Notes: generated from the letters alone by a model not told the origin. Positions 10,501 through 22,543 are shown, numbered from the stretch's first letter. The stretch: DNA of 64,000 bases from Metarhizium brunneum (GCF_013426205.1 NC_089423.1:5394001-5458000); one strand, 5' to 3'. Numbers and translations: made by a program.

Positions 10501-13500
10501 CGAAACCTAACGACAGGGAACAAAAGATTGCAACACGTCGAAAACAAGGCATGGTCTGGATGGTCCCAGAGTTAAAACGTCGAGCAACGGATACTCTCGT
10601 CACCGACTCACTCGCCACTCGTTTCCCCGACGCCCCTTCTCAACTCGTTCAGCAGCTCCTAGCCGCCAAGGATCCCACGCCCCTACCTGGCGTCCCAGAT
10701 CCGACAAATGCAACATACCTCCAGTCTCTCAAAGGCTTCTATACTTCTCTCAAGGACTACTGGTCCGGCGCAACTAGTACTTCTTCTCTCCTGTGACGGC
10801 GGAGTATTTTTTCATCACCAACTCGGATAAGGGGAAAGTTGCCATCCGCGGTCAGGATTGTCCTTTTACGTCTATCCCTGGACCTGATGTGAAGCGTTTT
10901 ACTACGCCTCAGCACTTGCAACAGGGTAATGTGGCCCTAGTGGAATGGATGGATGGGTTGCAGTTGGAGTATCTGTCATATTCTACATCAGGAGGGGAGG
11001 TGAGCTTGAAGGACAGCTTGGTTTGTCCTATCAAGCTTGCAAGTCTCGTTTGCCTGACTCTGGGCCACTTGGGACGATGTATGGACGTGGCCAAGATGTT
11101 GAGTCTTGAGCCGGAAGAGGTGGGCTTTCATCTTGGACAGGGGATTAACTTTTCCCGTGTAGATGTCGCTAAACTACTCCGACTACGCTCCTTTGCTAAT
11201 ATTCGAACACAATTTTCGACGTCTGGTGTGGCGACTTTGATAGCCTATGTCAAATACCTTGAACGACTCTCGAACGGGTTAAAGACGGATACGATCGATA
11301 AGCTGGTGGCCGAGAAGAAACAACTGACTTTAATCGATGCGAGTGACAATTCCGCTTTCTTCACCACATGCTGGCCAATGGCAATAGTCAAGGATCTGGC
11401 CAAAACCTTCTTCGACGGGGACTTATATTCTCTCCAGCAACTAACCGAAGCCTGCTCCCTATCCAAGGATCTCGGTGTGCCTATTACGACGCTGCGTACA
11501 TGGGCGCAACTATCCTGGGATCCAAAGAAAGTAGAGGACTTTTAACTTGCAGAGGAATTGAAGACAGCACTATCATCCTCATCTGCATCTACAAGTGGTG
11601 GTGCACTCGCACGAGCGAAGGAAGTCGTCATCCCTAGACAACAACACGTATTGCAAGAATACATCATCCGTTTGCCAGTCTTTGTCAACCGTGGTATCAT
11701 CACCACCGGCGATCTATCGGCGGATTTCCTCATGGACCTACAGATGGGTCCACCGATGGAGACATCACGAATCGGGCAGGCCATCGCCAGCGCACAATTC
11801 TTCATCCAATGATCGTTGCTAGGGCTGGAGAAGATATAGGGTGTATCGACAACCGGAGTCAATCAATCTCTCTGGGCCTGGATGTGTAAATTTACACTCT
11901 GGCAAGCTAACCGCGAAGTCTTCCTCTCCCGAGAATTGGGTCGACCCCTCCCTCCGAGACGACAAAACCCAGGCCTTTGAAGAGTTGGAGAGTAATATGC
12001 TCTAAGCAAGTCTTGACTGGGATACTATTAGTTAATTACTCCGCGAGTATGTCTACGCTATCCATGAAGTTGCTGACCTTGAAGTGTTGAGCCATGTCTG
12101 GGAATCGACCAAGGACTATCGCAGGAGATATCACTTCTTTGATCGGTCGCGTGCGGCGCCTTTTGTGTTTTATTATAGGCAACTTGTAGTAATAGGAACG
12201 AATACAATGTTGATTAGTTGGAATTGGCTTCCGTGGAGTAAGATGGAGGGTGATATCCAGACGCATGAAGTTGATGCTGATCAAAAACCTCTTGCTCATC
12301 CGGGGGGCTATCTTCTTCCTGCGTTGTTCAAGAAGAGGTTGTTCTTGTTCATCCCACAGATTGCGAGGCAAGAGAAGAAGGGAGAGGATCAAAAGCAGAG
12401 TTTGGCGGACCAAGCAAACGATGTTGATGGGCCGTCCAAGGCGGAGGAGTTTTAGGAGATTTAGATGGCTTGGGTTAAGATGAGGAATGGGAAGTGGTCT
12501 CCCAAGTATATCACTGCTACTGGGATTCATGTCGGTGTGGCTTCGGATGAGACTGCTTTACCTTCCATCTCTTCTTTTTGCAGAAGAAGAATCGAGGTTT
12601 GAGCCTTGCTACTCATGTGGACCGGTGGAAGACTTCTGGGAGCGGAGGTGAGTTTCAGATACTCGGACGTTTTGAGATGCAGGGTCTTCGACTGCGGTTG
12701 ATCGACGGCACTGCTGGTTCAACGGTTGGGACGTATATCGATACTGAGATGGCTTTTGGCCGGATTACATACTCGAGTTCGACCGACAACATCTCGACAT
12801 TGAAGAGCCAAGTTGAAGCCTGCAAACTCGGTATCGATGAGAACCAACACTCACTCCTGGCGGTTCCTAGTCCAAAGACTATGACGGAGACGTATGCACT
12901 CTCGTGGCTTCTGACCAACAATGTCTCTCAGTATCCGGGAGTCTTGGGACTGGTTGTTGAAAGAACTGCACTGACGCAGGCTTCGCTATTCTTTGGCTCT
13001 CCCAGAATGATACTTGAGGGCAAAATCGACACCAGAAATAAGACAACAGTCTCGACGTCGACTATGACACATGACTCGGCCTTGTATCTCGTCGAGGAGA
13101 TTGCCGACACGGAGGGTTATCAGGCCATCTTTGACGCACTCGAGCGCCTCCCAAGGACATGGAGAACAGGTCCCTCGGATTGTAGAACAGAAAGTACAGG
13201 GAACTGGCCATGCCAGCCTCGATTTACAACTGGGAAATGGGCCTCCATGTCGTGTCTCTATTGATGGAACGACTTCTCGCCACACAGTAATTCGACTTCG
13301 CTATCGAAGTCTCTCGTCTCGTGTTTGACCCGTCACGAGACAACCTGGAAACCGACAATGCAGCAGCAATAGCAGCAGACACCCGCAAATCACTCTCCAA
13401 CCTTGACCGAAGCTGGCGTTTTGTCCCTTTAAATCAGCTGATCTCCGTCTCGGCGGGTCTGTACGACAGATTATACGAAATCTCAAACCCTTACCGGCCG

Positions 13501-14765
13501 AGTCCCTCGAAGTACAAGACTGGAAAGCAAATTCCTTCTCCCCGCACGCAGTTGCTCGGCAACATCCAGCCGTTTATATGAAACGCTTCGTTATAAAGAG
13601 CATCGAGATCCTCATCGCAAGGGGTGACCAGTACTTCCGTCAACTATCCCCTGAGGCGATAACCATGGCTACGCAACGGTATACGGAGGCACTGACACTC
13701 TTTGGTCCGGCACCGGCTACGATTGTGTCACCTACGAGACCTATCACCAAGCGTTATGATGACATAAAGTCTCTTGTGACGGACTTTGCTACGGCTACCA
13801 TGAACATGGAGCTCGAGCTTCCGCATTTTATCGATACGCTCGTGAAGGGGAATTCTCCGCCTGCTGGGACTCGTGATGGGACATTGGGTTTTGTCCGATC
13901 AACGTATTTTAGTATTCCAGCGAACCCGACCATGCAAGCGTTACGTGATGTCATCGGCGGAAGACTGTACAATATCCGTCACGAGTTGGATATTGATGGG
14001 AATCCACGTCGTTTGCCGCTGTTCGACCCGCCTCTGGATCCAGGACAGTTGATAGCTGCTAGAGCGGGTGGCGCGAGTCTTGCGAGTTTGGCTGGGGGTA
14101 GGACGGAAGGACCCATGCCGAATTGTAGGGCCAAGTTTCTTTTGCAAAAGGCGCAGGATTTGCGTGCCGAGTTGCGGTCACTTTCTGAGTCCTATCTTTC
14201 TATCAGGGAGTGGAGGGATGCTGAGGCTATGGCTAGACTTCGTGCGAGACAGGAGACTGGGGTGTTATCACTTCTGAATGATGTTAGACAGCATCAAGTC
14301 TTGGAAGCGACATCAGCGCTGGGGACGTTGGCTGAGACACGCAAGTCACACATGATGCGGCTAGAGTACTTCCTCGCTTTGATCGGGGAGTCAACTGATA
14401 TGGTTCCATCTTCCGACGGGGACTGGGTTGATCTTGACATTGGCATTCGACAGCCAAATAAGGATGAGTTGCGGGTGAGTGCAGAGGAGTATCTCGAGTC
14501 TGCTGCGACGGAGTGGGCGGCGTATACGAATAAGATTGCTGCGGGAATTCAGCAGAATGCTGGATTGCTTATGACGTTGCCGAGTCTTGCTTTACAGGCA
14601 CAGCTGATGGGTGTTGGTATCTCGATGCAGATGGATGCGTCTATTATCGCCAAGGCTCTTCTTGTGGGCGCAAGTGTTATCCAGGCTGCGACGCAGGCGA
14701 GTACGGATATGGCTAGTCGTGCTGCTCGAGAGGGGCAGCTTGTTCGACAACTGCAGGAACAGCGG
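7567..14765 (+). pseudogene. decayed Tc-toxin A-component-like gene (TcdA/TcaB type)
   Basis: About 7.2 kb of coding-like sequence in order resembles the A component of bacterial Tc insecticidal complexes, a large pentameric pore-forming and receptor-binding protein. Recognisable parts, left to right, are: the N-terminal region with VLGPASYLVDL near 8490-8520; the middle alpha-helical region; a neuraminidase-like region around 11650-12500; and the late helical region up to 14765. The reading is broken. Frame changes lie near 8555, 8622, 10080-10125, 10797, 11925, 12470-12575, 13130-13200 and 13475. In-frame stops include 9344, 11543, 11810, 12003, 12033, 12453, 12462 and 13288. One normal intron (10334-10395) is kept. 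The similarity ends near 14765, so the C-terminal part that normally contacts the B component is missing. I see no B or C component in the window. I chose the ATG at 7567, after an A-rich leader. I judge it non-functional. Confidence 0.8.
10334..10395 (+). other. spliceosomal intron inside the TcA-like pseudogene
   Basis: The segment begins GTATGT, ends TTCTCTTCTAG and is 62 bases long. Removing it joins two coding-like frames in phase (phase 1). This is direct evidence that the locus was once expressed as a eukaryotic gene, or that an intron arose after transfer. Confidence 0.7.
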
Positions 14766-15220
14766 ATGTGTATTCTTCTTCCCCGTCTCCCCCGGCGTCC
14801 TGGAATAGCTTGCTGACAGTCTCGAAGAGCTGGTCCCTCTCACCTTTGCCTAACCTGTGAGGCCTTGCGGCGAAGTGGCTCTTGATGTGCTCCAGCCGGA
14901 CACCTACAGCGCCTCTCTCATCTAACCCTGGGCCTCGTGTAAGATGATTGGTCCATTGGACGGCTCTATGGCTTAGGGTTGACCTCATGAGACGCGCCGG
15001 CCACGGCCTCATCGTCGCCGGGCCCATCGCCCAGAGCAGAACAGGACCGACTCGGCAGCGCCTGCTTGCGTTCTAGTGCACGAGCACGGCGCTCCTCGTG
15101 TATGAATGTCGATGACTCGATCGGGTTCTCATGGCAGTCCCGTCGCGCTTCAGCCAAGCCGATGATGCCAGATGCAGCAATTCTTAACAATTCAATCATC
15201 TCCAAGCTGCAGTAACTCAC
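14766..15220 (-). other. possible coding remnant abutting the truncated TcA-like gene
   Basis: To the right of the point where TcA similarity ends, the minus strand has two short overlapping open frames (15220-14966 and 15027-14713) with protein-like, charged and Ala-rich composition. They may be exons of one decayed gene whose end was joined to the TcA-like gene. I do not recognise the family, and there is no convincing start or splice model. Confidence 0.2.
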
Positions 15221-16159
15221 GCCTTGTATAGGTAATGCATAGCTTCAAAAATGAGAAAAGACCCAAGAGCGCTTTGCAGATACGTGCATCTTCTTCCATT
15301 CCGTGCATCTCCATTTTGCGCATGCTGCTCTAGCTTGACAAATTTGGTGCTGTTAGTATCCCGTCCTCGAATTTCACGAATTTCACCGTCCCCACCATGC
15401 TTGTTATTTTGTAGACATGGAGTCTTTGCTGAAAGAATGTTGAGAGTGGCTACCCCGCTATGCATCCACGTTAACGGGACAAGGCTAAAAGACGATAAGC
15501 ATGTAGAGGCATATATAACCAGACGGAAAAGAAGGTTTATGGCTTATTAGACCGTAGTAATGTAGTATTATTAGGTTTAGGCTTGCATTGCCATCTCGCA
15601 TCGAATCGCGCGAGGTTTAACTCGCGTTATAATACTGCATTCCTTTACTAGATATTCCTGCAACCAAGCCGTAAACCTTGTATAATATTTTAATTTGCGG
15701 CAACTAAAAGTAAATTTTATACGATAGTTACTGTACAGTATAGACTGTTATAGTTTGACACCTTAAATTAAATCAGTCCGTGGGGCTGCACGACCTGGTC
15801 GGTAGATATATGCAGACATCATCGCGGGGTATCCATCCGTCTCGGACTCCCCAAAAGAGACGAAGACGCAAACAACTTGTCCCCGGCGGGAAGCAGCACA
15901 GAGTGACAGGCAAGAGAAACACGTCTAGCCTACCTACCTTTTCTAATTACACTGGTCTCACACTCTCTCGCACTCTGACAGGCCATTGAGTACGAGGTCC
16001 GGAGCAGCCATGACCATGAGGGACACATGTCTCGACGCCTTGTAAGTTTTTTTTTGCTATATGCTAGCCATTCCCTCCGCATCCATGTCGTCAGGATCTA
16101 GAATGAACCACTCGCGTTCGGGGACAAGACTCTTTCGCCTTGTTTATGCTTTTGTTCCG
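15221..16159. other. gene-free stretch, AT-rich in its middle
   Basis: The segment from about 15500 to 15780 is strongly AT-rich and resembles decayed repeat DNA. No open frame here has a recognisable domain. Confidence 0.4.
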
Positions 16160-16904
16160 CTACAGAGCGAGCATCCTCTCCGCTGTCTGTAAGAAAGCGC
16201 TGTTGACTTGGTGCCGACTCTGCTGAGGGTTGGTGATGCGCATTGCCATTCTGCAGCTCATCTGGGAGTCCTGACTTGGACTCAGGCCCCTTTCATGTCT
16301 TGACTGCCGAAATCCATCACTTGCTTCTGCTGCTCCGCGGCCGTCGCCCTCGGATGGGCTCACTGAAGGAGCAGGATTAGGCCCCATTTCCTCGGCCAAC
16401 ACGTCTTTAAGTGGTTGTTTGTGCCTCCACGACATCCCTGGCAATATTACCCATTTCCCGCGCCAGATTTCTCTTCTAATTCTTTTGCTACTTTATCTTT
16501 CTATAAGCCTGCGTGTTGATGCCGGCCGAGGCTTGCTTTGCCATGTATTCGGTCACGCTCTTTCGACACCTGGGAAATAAAGTGACGGAACCGGCGTGAC
16601 GCTTCGTGTTCACGCTCATGTATTGCGCGTCGCTCAGCTTTCTGTTGCAGCTCCTCCTCACTCTTCGGCGGTCTTGGCTTCACCTTGTCTATTACGCCGG
16701 AGCATGAAGATTGAGATGCCTTGCCTTGAGATTCCGAGTTAGAATTAAACTCAAGTGGTTCTTCGTGCTTCCACATCCACCTGTTTTCTTTGTCTCACTT
16801 GAGTTCCAGATGCTCTGCTCGATCCAGCGCTTCATGACCGTCTCCCGCGCGAGCTTAGACATAGCGGCATCGAGCTCTATGGCCTGATCAGGCATTGAAG
16901 ACAT
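16160..16904 (-). pseudogene. broken gene of an uncharacterised fungal protein family
   Basis: Read on the minus strand from the ATG at 16904, three blocks in different frames belong together by content. The first is an N-terminal block with ELDAAMSKLARETVMKRWIE. The second has WKHEEPLEF and a charged helical stretch (about 16770-16530). The third has PGMSWRHKQPL (about 16445-16400). Similar tryptophan-lysine-histidine repeats occur in hypothetical proteins of Hypocreales, as far as I recall. The first junction offers only an 18-base GT-AG segment, too short for an intron. The second junction (about 16480-16445) is a plain frame change with stops in the original frame. I therefore call it a pseudogene. 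The family has no known function. Confidence 0.5.
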
Positions 16905-18253
16905 GATTGGAGTTTTTACGGAATATTGCAATAACGATTCGAAGCGCCTCTTAGTATATTTGATTGGAGAATTGGCTACACGGGACAGACTCGTAGTATG
17001 CATGTGTGAGCTACTCTTCTCGCTCCTCGCTCCTCGCTCCTCGCGCCGTCGCTGTTCTTCACTCCGCAGGTCAAGGCTCATAAATCGGACGGCACGGCGT
17101 CATTGCTAAAGCGTTTTCTAGCATGGTTGGCCTGCCCAGTTCTCCCTCAGAAATATATTTTAAAATGGGAAGGCAACAAGGATCAGCCAGCTTGGTTGCG
17201 GAGAATCGGACCGGGCCGCGCGGGAGGGGACGGGAGCGAAACCGTAATTGGCTTGTTGCTAGGATAGATGGGTCAGCTTTACCCCGCAATGTGACGTGCG
17301 CGTGTAACAAGCTCGTCAAGTGACGAAAACAAGCTTGCGACATTAAAACAACCACGGTCGGCCGCCGTGGAAAACGGATGCCGCCGACACCGGTGCGACA
17401 CATGCGTTAGAGCCACTCCCGTCCACTACGTAACCCCTAATTACCTGCAGGGTTCAGAACTTGACTTTTCATTCAGGCCAATGGCTAACTGAACATAGGA
17501 TGCCTGCGACCGCATGGCCAACTCTCCACAAGCTGAATTACCTTCGCTGCTGGGCTCTGTCAGGCTCCATCATTTTTTTTGATGACTTTTGCATTGCATT
17601 TCGTCTACATGACATCTCCGTGATAATGTCGCGCCCATCGCCAAGCTCAGGTACTGGCATGTTGGCTTTGGCCAGATCTCTCACCATGTAGTCCACAGTG
17701 ATACTGGATTTTGGTTCCCGTGCTCGCACTTGCCAGGTGCAAGGATGGAAGCTTGCTCAACTAGCACTGCCTCACTACTGCCAGTGCATATTTCCATACG
17801 TGCAGCACTCCTAAACTACTAAACAAGTCGTCCCACTTCAGCCAAACGGACCACAGATGTGATTCATCGATAACTTCCAGGCAAGTTCTTGGCTTCCTTT
17901 AAACTCGTGCAGTGATGGTGCCATGTTGCTGCTTGTTCAGATCCGATCTAATGGACGCCTCACGGGAACAGGAGAGTCAGGTGAAACAGATCCCAGAAGC
18001 CTATCAGAGGGCTCCGATAGCAATAGAGCGGATGAGGCTGATGATATATTTATGATTAGAAAGTTCCAACTGCGCCGATGGCATTTAGTTTATGGGATTT
18101 CTTAGTCAAGTACTACTATATTTGAGACTCATCAACGATATATGAAACCGTATGAAACTAGACGCGTGGCTATACAGCACACTGGGGCAGACAGTCTATA
18201 TAGAAAATTTGACATGGTCCTCAATCAGCCCTGTATTTGAAGTGCATCAGGCA
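16905..18253. other. gene-free stretch
   Basis: Short open frames occur on both strands, the most protein-like being a 63-codon minus-strand frame at 17729-17538. None has a motif or splice context that would support a gene. A CGCTCCT-type short tandem repeat lies near 17020-17050. Confidence 0.4.
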
Positions 18254-20352
18254 TTACTTGCCCGGCGTGCAGAATAGGGCCCTGCCAGCTTCGCCTCCCT
18301 GACACTTCGCGAAGAGGGCCTGGCAAGTGTCTGTCAAACGCAGTCTCTTGGCCACCTCTATAGACTGCACGTTGGCAGTATATATTCTCCCTCCCGCATC
18401 CTGGGGGTGCCCTTCAGGTTTCGTGCTTTGGCAGCCGCCAAATTCGCACTTGCCTCCCTTCTTGCCCTGATCACACTGGCATGGAGCAGGTGTTGGCAGC
18501 CGCTCAATTACCTCCCTAATAGCCGCCTTGACTTCCTTTTCATACAGTTGCAGGGGTGAATTTCTGGCTTTCTCAACCTGCTCGTGGATGAGTTTCGTAT
18601 TGCTCTCAAAGTCTGGCAGTGTTATGCCGAATATCGGCTTCGGCGTGGTCGCCGCCTTTAGCCAGTCATCCAGGAACTGGTTTTTAAACTCGCGCTCCAG
18701 CTTTGCCGTGTGATTCAGAGCTATACCCTCAAGCTTCGCCTGTAGCTGCCGCTTGCTGTCTGATATAACTGAACAGATTTGCCGTTTGAGCTCTGGTTGG
18801 ACATGGGCGTGGATATCAGCCTCGATGCCTTGCGGGTTCGTTTTCGCAGTAGCATGCAGGTCGCCAGTAAGCTGCGACGCTTGATACAGAGTAAGGATCT
18901 GGTATGTCGCAAACTGGCTTGTGGCATTGACAAAAAACTCATCTCCTTTAATATGATTGATCAGCCTCTTGACATTCTGAAGCCATCCCTCTGCACCCTT
19001 TTGTGCAAGGAGATCCCCGTCCCAGAACTTGCTCCGCTCGTTCTCTGCTTGTATCCAGTTGCTGATCTCTTCTCCTACCTGCATTACCAGGGCGATTTCC
19101 CAGAACCCAGAGACCAGCAGAGCATCTTCGGTAAAGCACAACGCAGTATGGGTGACGTCAACTTGCCCCTTTTGCTCATCATCTGCAAGCTGTACGGCGC
19201 AGCCAATGCCGGGCAAGATGGATGTCACCACCGCGGCCTTGTCCAAGACGCTGGCATCCTCGCTTGCGAACACATCCGCCACAGCCTTGCCGTAAAGGAC
19301 AAGTCCGCCAATAGCCAGGGCGCCCTCGCCGAGTTTACTAGCAAAGCCGGCGATTCTCTCAACCCGCGGCGCGCTAAACTCAGGTAGCCGTGCATTCAGC
19401 TCGCCGTATAGCTTGTCCTGCTTTACCACACTGCCATAGTTGAACTCTTCCAAGAGGCCATCAAAATTTTCCTTGGACTTCTCCTTGGCCACGGCTATCA
19501 GCTCGGCATCTTCCGGCTTTTCGACTGCAGGCTCGGTTTCCTTTTCCTTGGGGTTAGGGTTGATACAGGGCTCGCCCGCCCGTTTGCAGGGGACAGACTC
19601 TTGCCTTATAATTTTTCCCTCCTTGGCATCGTAATTGCCAATGTCGAATTCGTCTGCCTCAAACTCGGGTTCGTCGTCATCAAGAGCCCTAGTCTGTTGT
19701 TCTCCATATTCCAGGACTTTATCGGCAAAACCCGCCGTGTCAAAGTTCTCAATTATACCGTTTTCTTGCAACTTTTTTATGCCGCAAACCGCCCATGTAA
19801 CGCAGCTGTCGCCGGGGTTTTCGAGTTTACTTGGCGCCTGGACCTGGGAAAGCAGCTCGTCCACCTTGTCGACGGAGACGGTGGCAGGCAGCGTGCCGAC
19901 CTTGACACGTGCAAATATGACACGCTGCCTAAACGGGTTAATTGTCCTCTTCTCGTACTGGAATAATTTGATATTCTCCTCCTGGTTGATTACGTGGAAC
20001 AGGGATGTTGTCTTCTCCGACTTCAGAGCGCCCTCGGGAGTAATGTGAATACCCCAGTGAAAGGCTTCGATTCCTGCTGCTTTGCGGGCTTCGGCGTTAA
20101 GGCCCCGGGCGTAGAGGGCAATCAAGATATCGCTGCTTGATTGTCGCTTACGTAGGAGGCTAGGAGAATAATTTAGTTTAAATAGCATATTATTAAAAGG
20201 GATAAGACAACGCACAAGTCAGATTCGTGAGTACCAACAACACCTGGATAGGGTGATAAATCCAAAGTTGGATCATGGCTAGTCGGCACACTTAGGGCGC
20301 AGCTTTGCAGAGACCAGAGGAGGAAGTGAAGCAGTATAGAAAGAATGGTCAT
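18254..20352 (-). CDS. secreted protein: DUF6914-like domain plus fungal enterotoxin-type C-terminal scaffold
   Basis: The model has two exons, 20352-20216 and 20159-18254, with an intron at 20160-20215 (GTGCGT donor, CTCCTAG acceptor), giving 680 residues. The new first exon supplies a clear signal peptide (MTILSILLHFLLWSLQSC), followed after the junction by a Kex2-like LRKR site. Residues about 55-190 resemble the fungal DUF6914 family (FHWGIHI, DSCVTW). Residues about 315-430 resemble the region that follows the ADP-ribosyltransferase domain in fungal heat-labile-enterotoxin-A-like proteins (ILPGIGCAVQLADD). The last part is helical and charged, with a Cys-rich segment (CQCDQGKKGGKCEFGGC) and CQALFAKC near the C terminus. 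No ADP-ribosyltransferase domain is visible, so no toxic activity should be assumed. It is probably secreted; the target is unknown. The splice model and signal peptide are strong, the domain names moderate. Confidence 0.7.
20160..20215 (-). other. intron separating the signal-peptide exon
   Basis: This 56-base intron has a GTGCGT donor, an AACTAAAT branch-like sequence and a CTCCTAG acceptor. Removing it joins the signal-peptide exon to the long frame in phase, and the total coding length becomes exactly 681 codons with the stop. Confidence 0.75.
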
Positions 20353-22543
20353 GTTGGCGACTGTTTACAAGACTCTGCGTGATGCCTGAGGTAGTAGGGC
20401 CATGTAGGCTTAGAGGAATATTGCTGATTTGGATGTAGCTCAAGCGCGGCTTTATATAGACTTCTTTCATATCACCTTGTCTGTGAAATTATAGAAACTG
20501 CAAGCAGCGTATTGTTGAAGCTCTCAGGGATAGGGATAGGGGTCTTGTATCCGGGCGAGGCGAAGTCATATTCTTTATGCCAACCCTTGCACGCTAGAAC
20601 TATACGTTGTGGGGGAAAGAGTCATTTGGCTGGGATTCATCAAGACCAGCATATCACAACATTTAGGCAACGCGGGATAAAAACTGGAGGCCGAGTAGAG
20701 TGAAATGTGCTGCGGCCTAGTCGTAGGCTGCAGCGTAGGTCGCAGGTCAGGCCGGCTGCATGAGCTACTAGGCGGCACAGGCACGACGGCCAACGGGTTA
20801 ATACTAATTTATGGTGTTGTAGTATATATAAGGGTTCGCAAGGAAGAATAAAAGCCTCGCGGCCCACTTTTTAAGAAGAAATGCATTAATATAATACCCG
20901 GCTAACTAGCAGCCGCAGCTAACCCAGGGCCAAAGCCGGCTCCCGGAGGACCCCCGGACGATGTATATAATTTAAGGGTCTAGTCACATGTGCATTCTCG
21001 CCCGCTTTGCCTATGCCTAGGACAACTCGTTTATTGGCATCAGGGTCTTGTATATTAATTCTGTTACGTAAAGCAACTTATTGCTTCTTTTTTTTTTTTG
21101 CAGAATATATTAGTTACCAATCCCGCATCTTTATCTTGACAACTATACGGGCCAGACTCACAAAACAGGTAGCTGGCTACGATTATCTAACATCAACGCT
21201 CGCATCTCTGCTATTTCCATGTGCGGTTGACAAGTATAGTAGTATTTTATGTGAGCAACTATGCATTATAGACCAGACCGGGTCTAGGTGTCGAGATAGC
21301 AGAGCCTCTCGGGAATACCGACATTTATTAGTAATAGTGCGGGTGTAACTCCGGTCGTGGACGGGATGTCTTCCGAATAGGAACAAGTTTTGTTAGCGCA
21401 AGCCGAGGAATATGTATTAAAAGTGGTTTTTTTTTCTCGAACAGGCATCATATACGAGAGCACAGGCCACGGCGAGGAGGGATCGGTTTTTATCCACGAA
21501 ATTATTACCGTCATCAGACGTCCGGACGGGTTCGGGATGGGCCTGCAGCGACTGCAAAAGTGGGCACACCCGTCAGGGGCATCAAAGTTAGAATCAATTA
21601 AGCGACATGGACGTTTAAGAGTCTGGACGTACGAAGTATACGCCAGGATGTTACAGACGCAGCTGTACTTGGTCATGCGCATGGGACCTGGGACCCGTAT
21701 ATAAATAGAGCCACGGGTACCCGTGCGCTTATTGAACTCCAACATATCGCTGCCTGATTCGCGCATGTTTTTTTAAGGGTCCTAGATGACACCTCTTGGC
21801 TCGAAATGACGCCACTGGCTAGGGAGAGATCATGCAACCAAGTCCTGATTTCCCCGGCGTATGTCCTGCATATTGCTAGAGATAGTCCAAGGCTCTCCAA
21901 TATGTACATAGAGTCAGTCGGTTTATGCATGAGCGCTGTACCCCACATCGCTCCACAAGATAATACACCCACATCCAGTCTGCCACACGTTTACGCGCTT
22001 TAATATATTCCTTTAATTTCCGTTAATTGTGGCCGATTAACGGACATTATCAGATTTATTATTAATTATTTAAGCTTTTTGAAACAACTATAAATATAGT
22101 TTTTCCGTAAATACTTTGCTACCAAGGAATGAAAATGCCCTTTCTATCTAATATAAAATGTGAGTCCAAGAACGTAGCTCGCGTAAGTTTAAATCAACGC
22201 AAAGTCTCTGCTAGTAATAGACTGTACAGGGCCTAGTAGTGACACAACTCGTGAATTGCCACATATGTCGGGGTATACACTGGAACATGGTTGATATTAT
22301 GACAGGGACTTGTAGGGACACAATACAAGGGCTTGAAAAACACAGCTTCGAATTCAGCGAATAATTTTATTGAGTGTCAAAGGTCCTTGGTTTCACCCAA
22401 GGCCATTGAGCCAGAATTCATGCAAAGCGGCGGTGAGCCCCTGAGGTCTTAGGTCGCAGACGCTGAGGCTTTCAACTAGGTCTTGGAGCCCTTGTGTAGC
22501 TATCGTCATGGAATAGTCTCACCAAACCCCCCAAACTCCAATT
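20353..22543. other. gene-free, partly AT-rich stretch
   Basis: No gene is supported. Overlapping frames at 21284-21766 (minus) and 21390-21704 (plus) show no motif. The right part (about 21990-22150) is AT-rich with TTAATT-type sequence and may be repeat remnant. Confidence 0.4.

Noticed and set aside
12036..12530. 164-codon minus-strand open frame inside the TcA-like relic
   Set aside because: It covers the part with clear TcA-like content on the plus strand and has no motif of its own.
7567..14765. Reading the TcA-like locus as an intact gene with many introns
   Set aside because: Only one break (10334-10395) has proper donor and acceptor signals; the others are isolated stops or one- or two-base shifts inside continuous coding-like sequence.
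16790..16815. 18-base GT-AG segment as an intron in the minus-strand relic
   Set aside because: It is far shorter than the shortest credible intron in the window (48 bases).
5184..16904. Base-calling errors as the sole cause of the broken genes
   Set aside because: It cannot be excluded without reads, but the breaks concentrate in three neighbouring loci, while about a dozen conserved genes in the right half show no such breaks.
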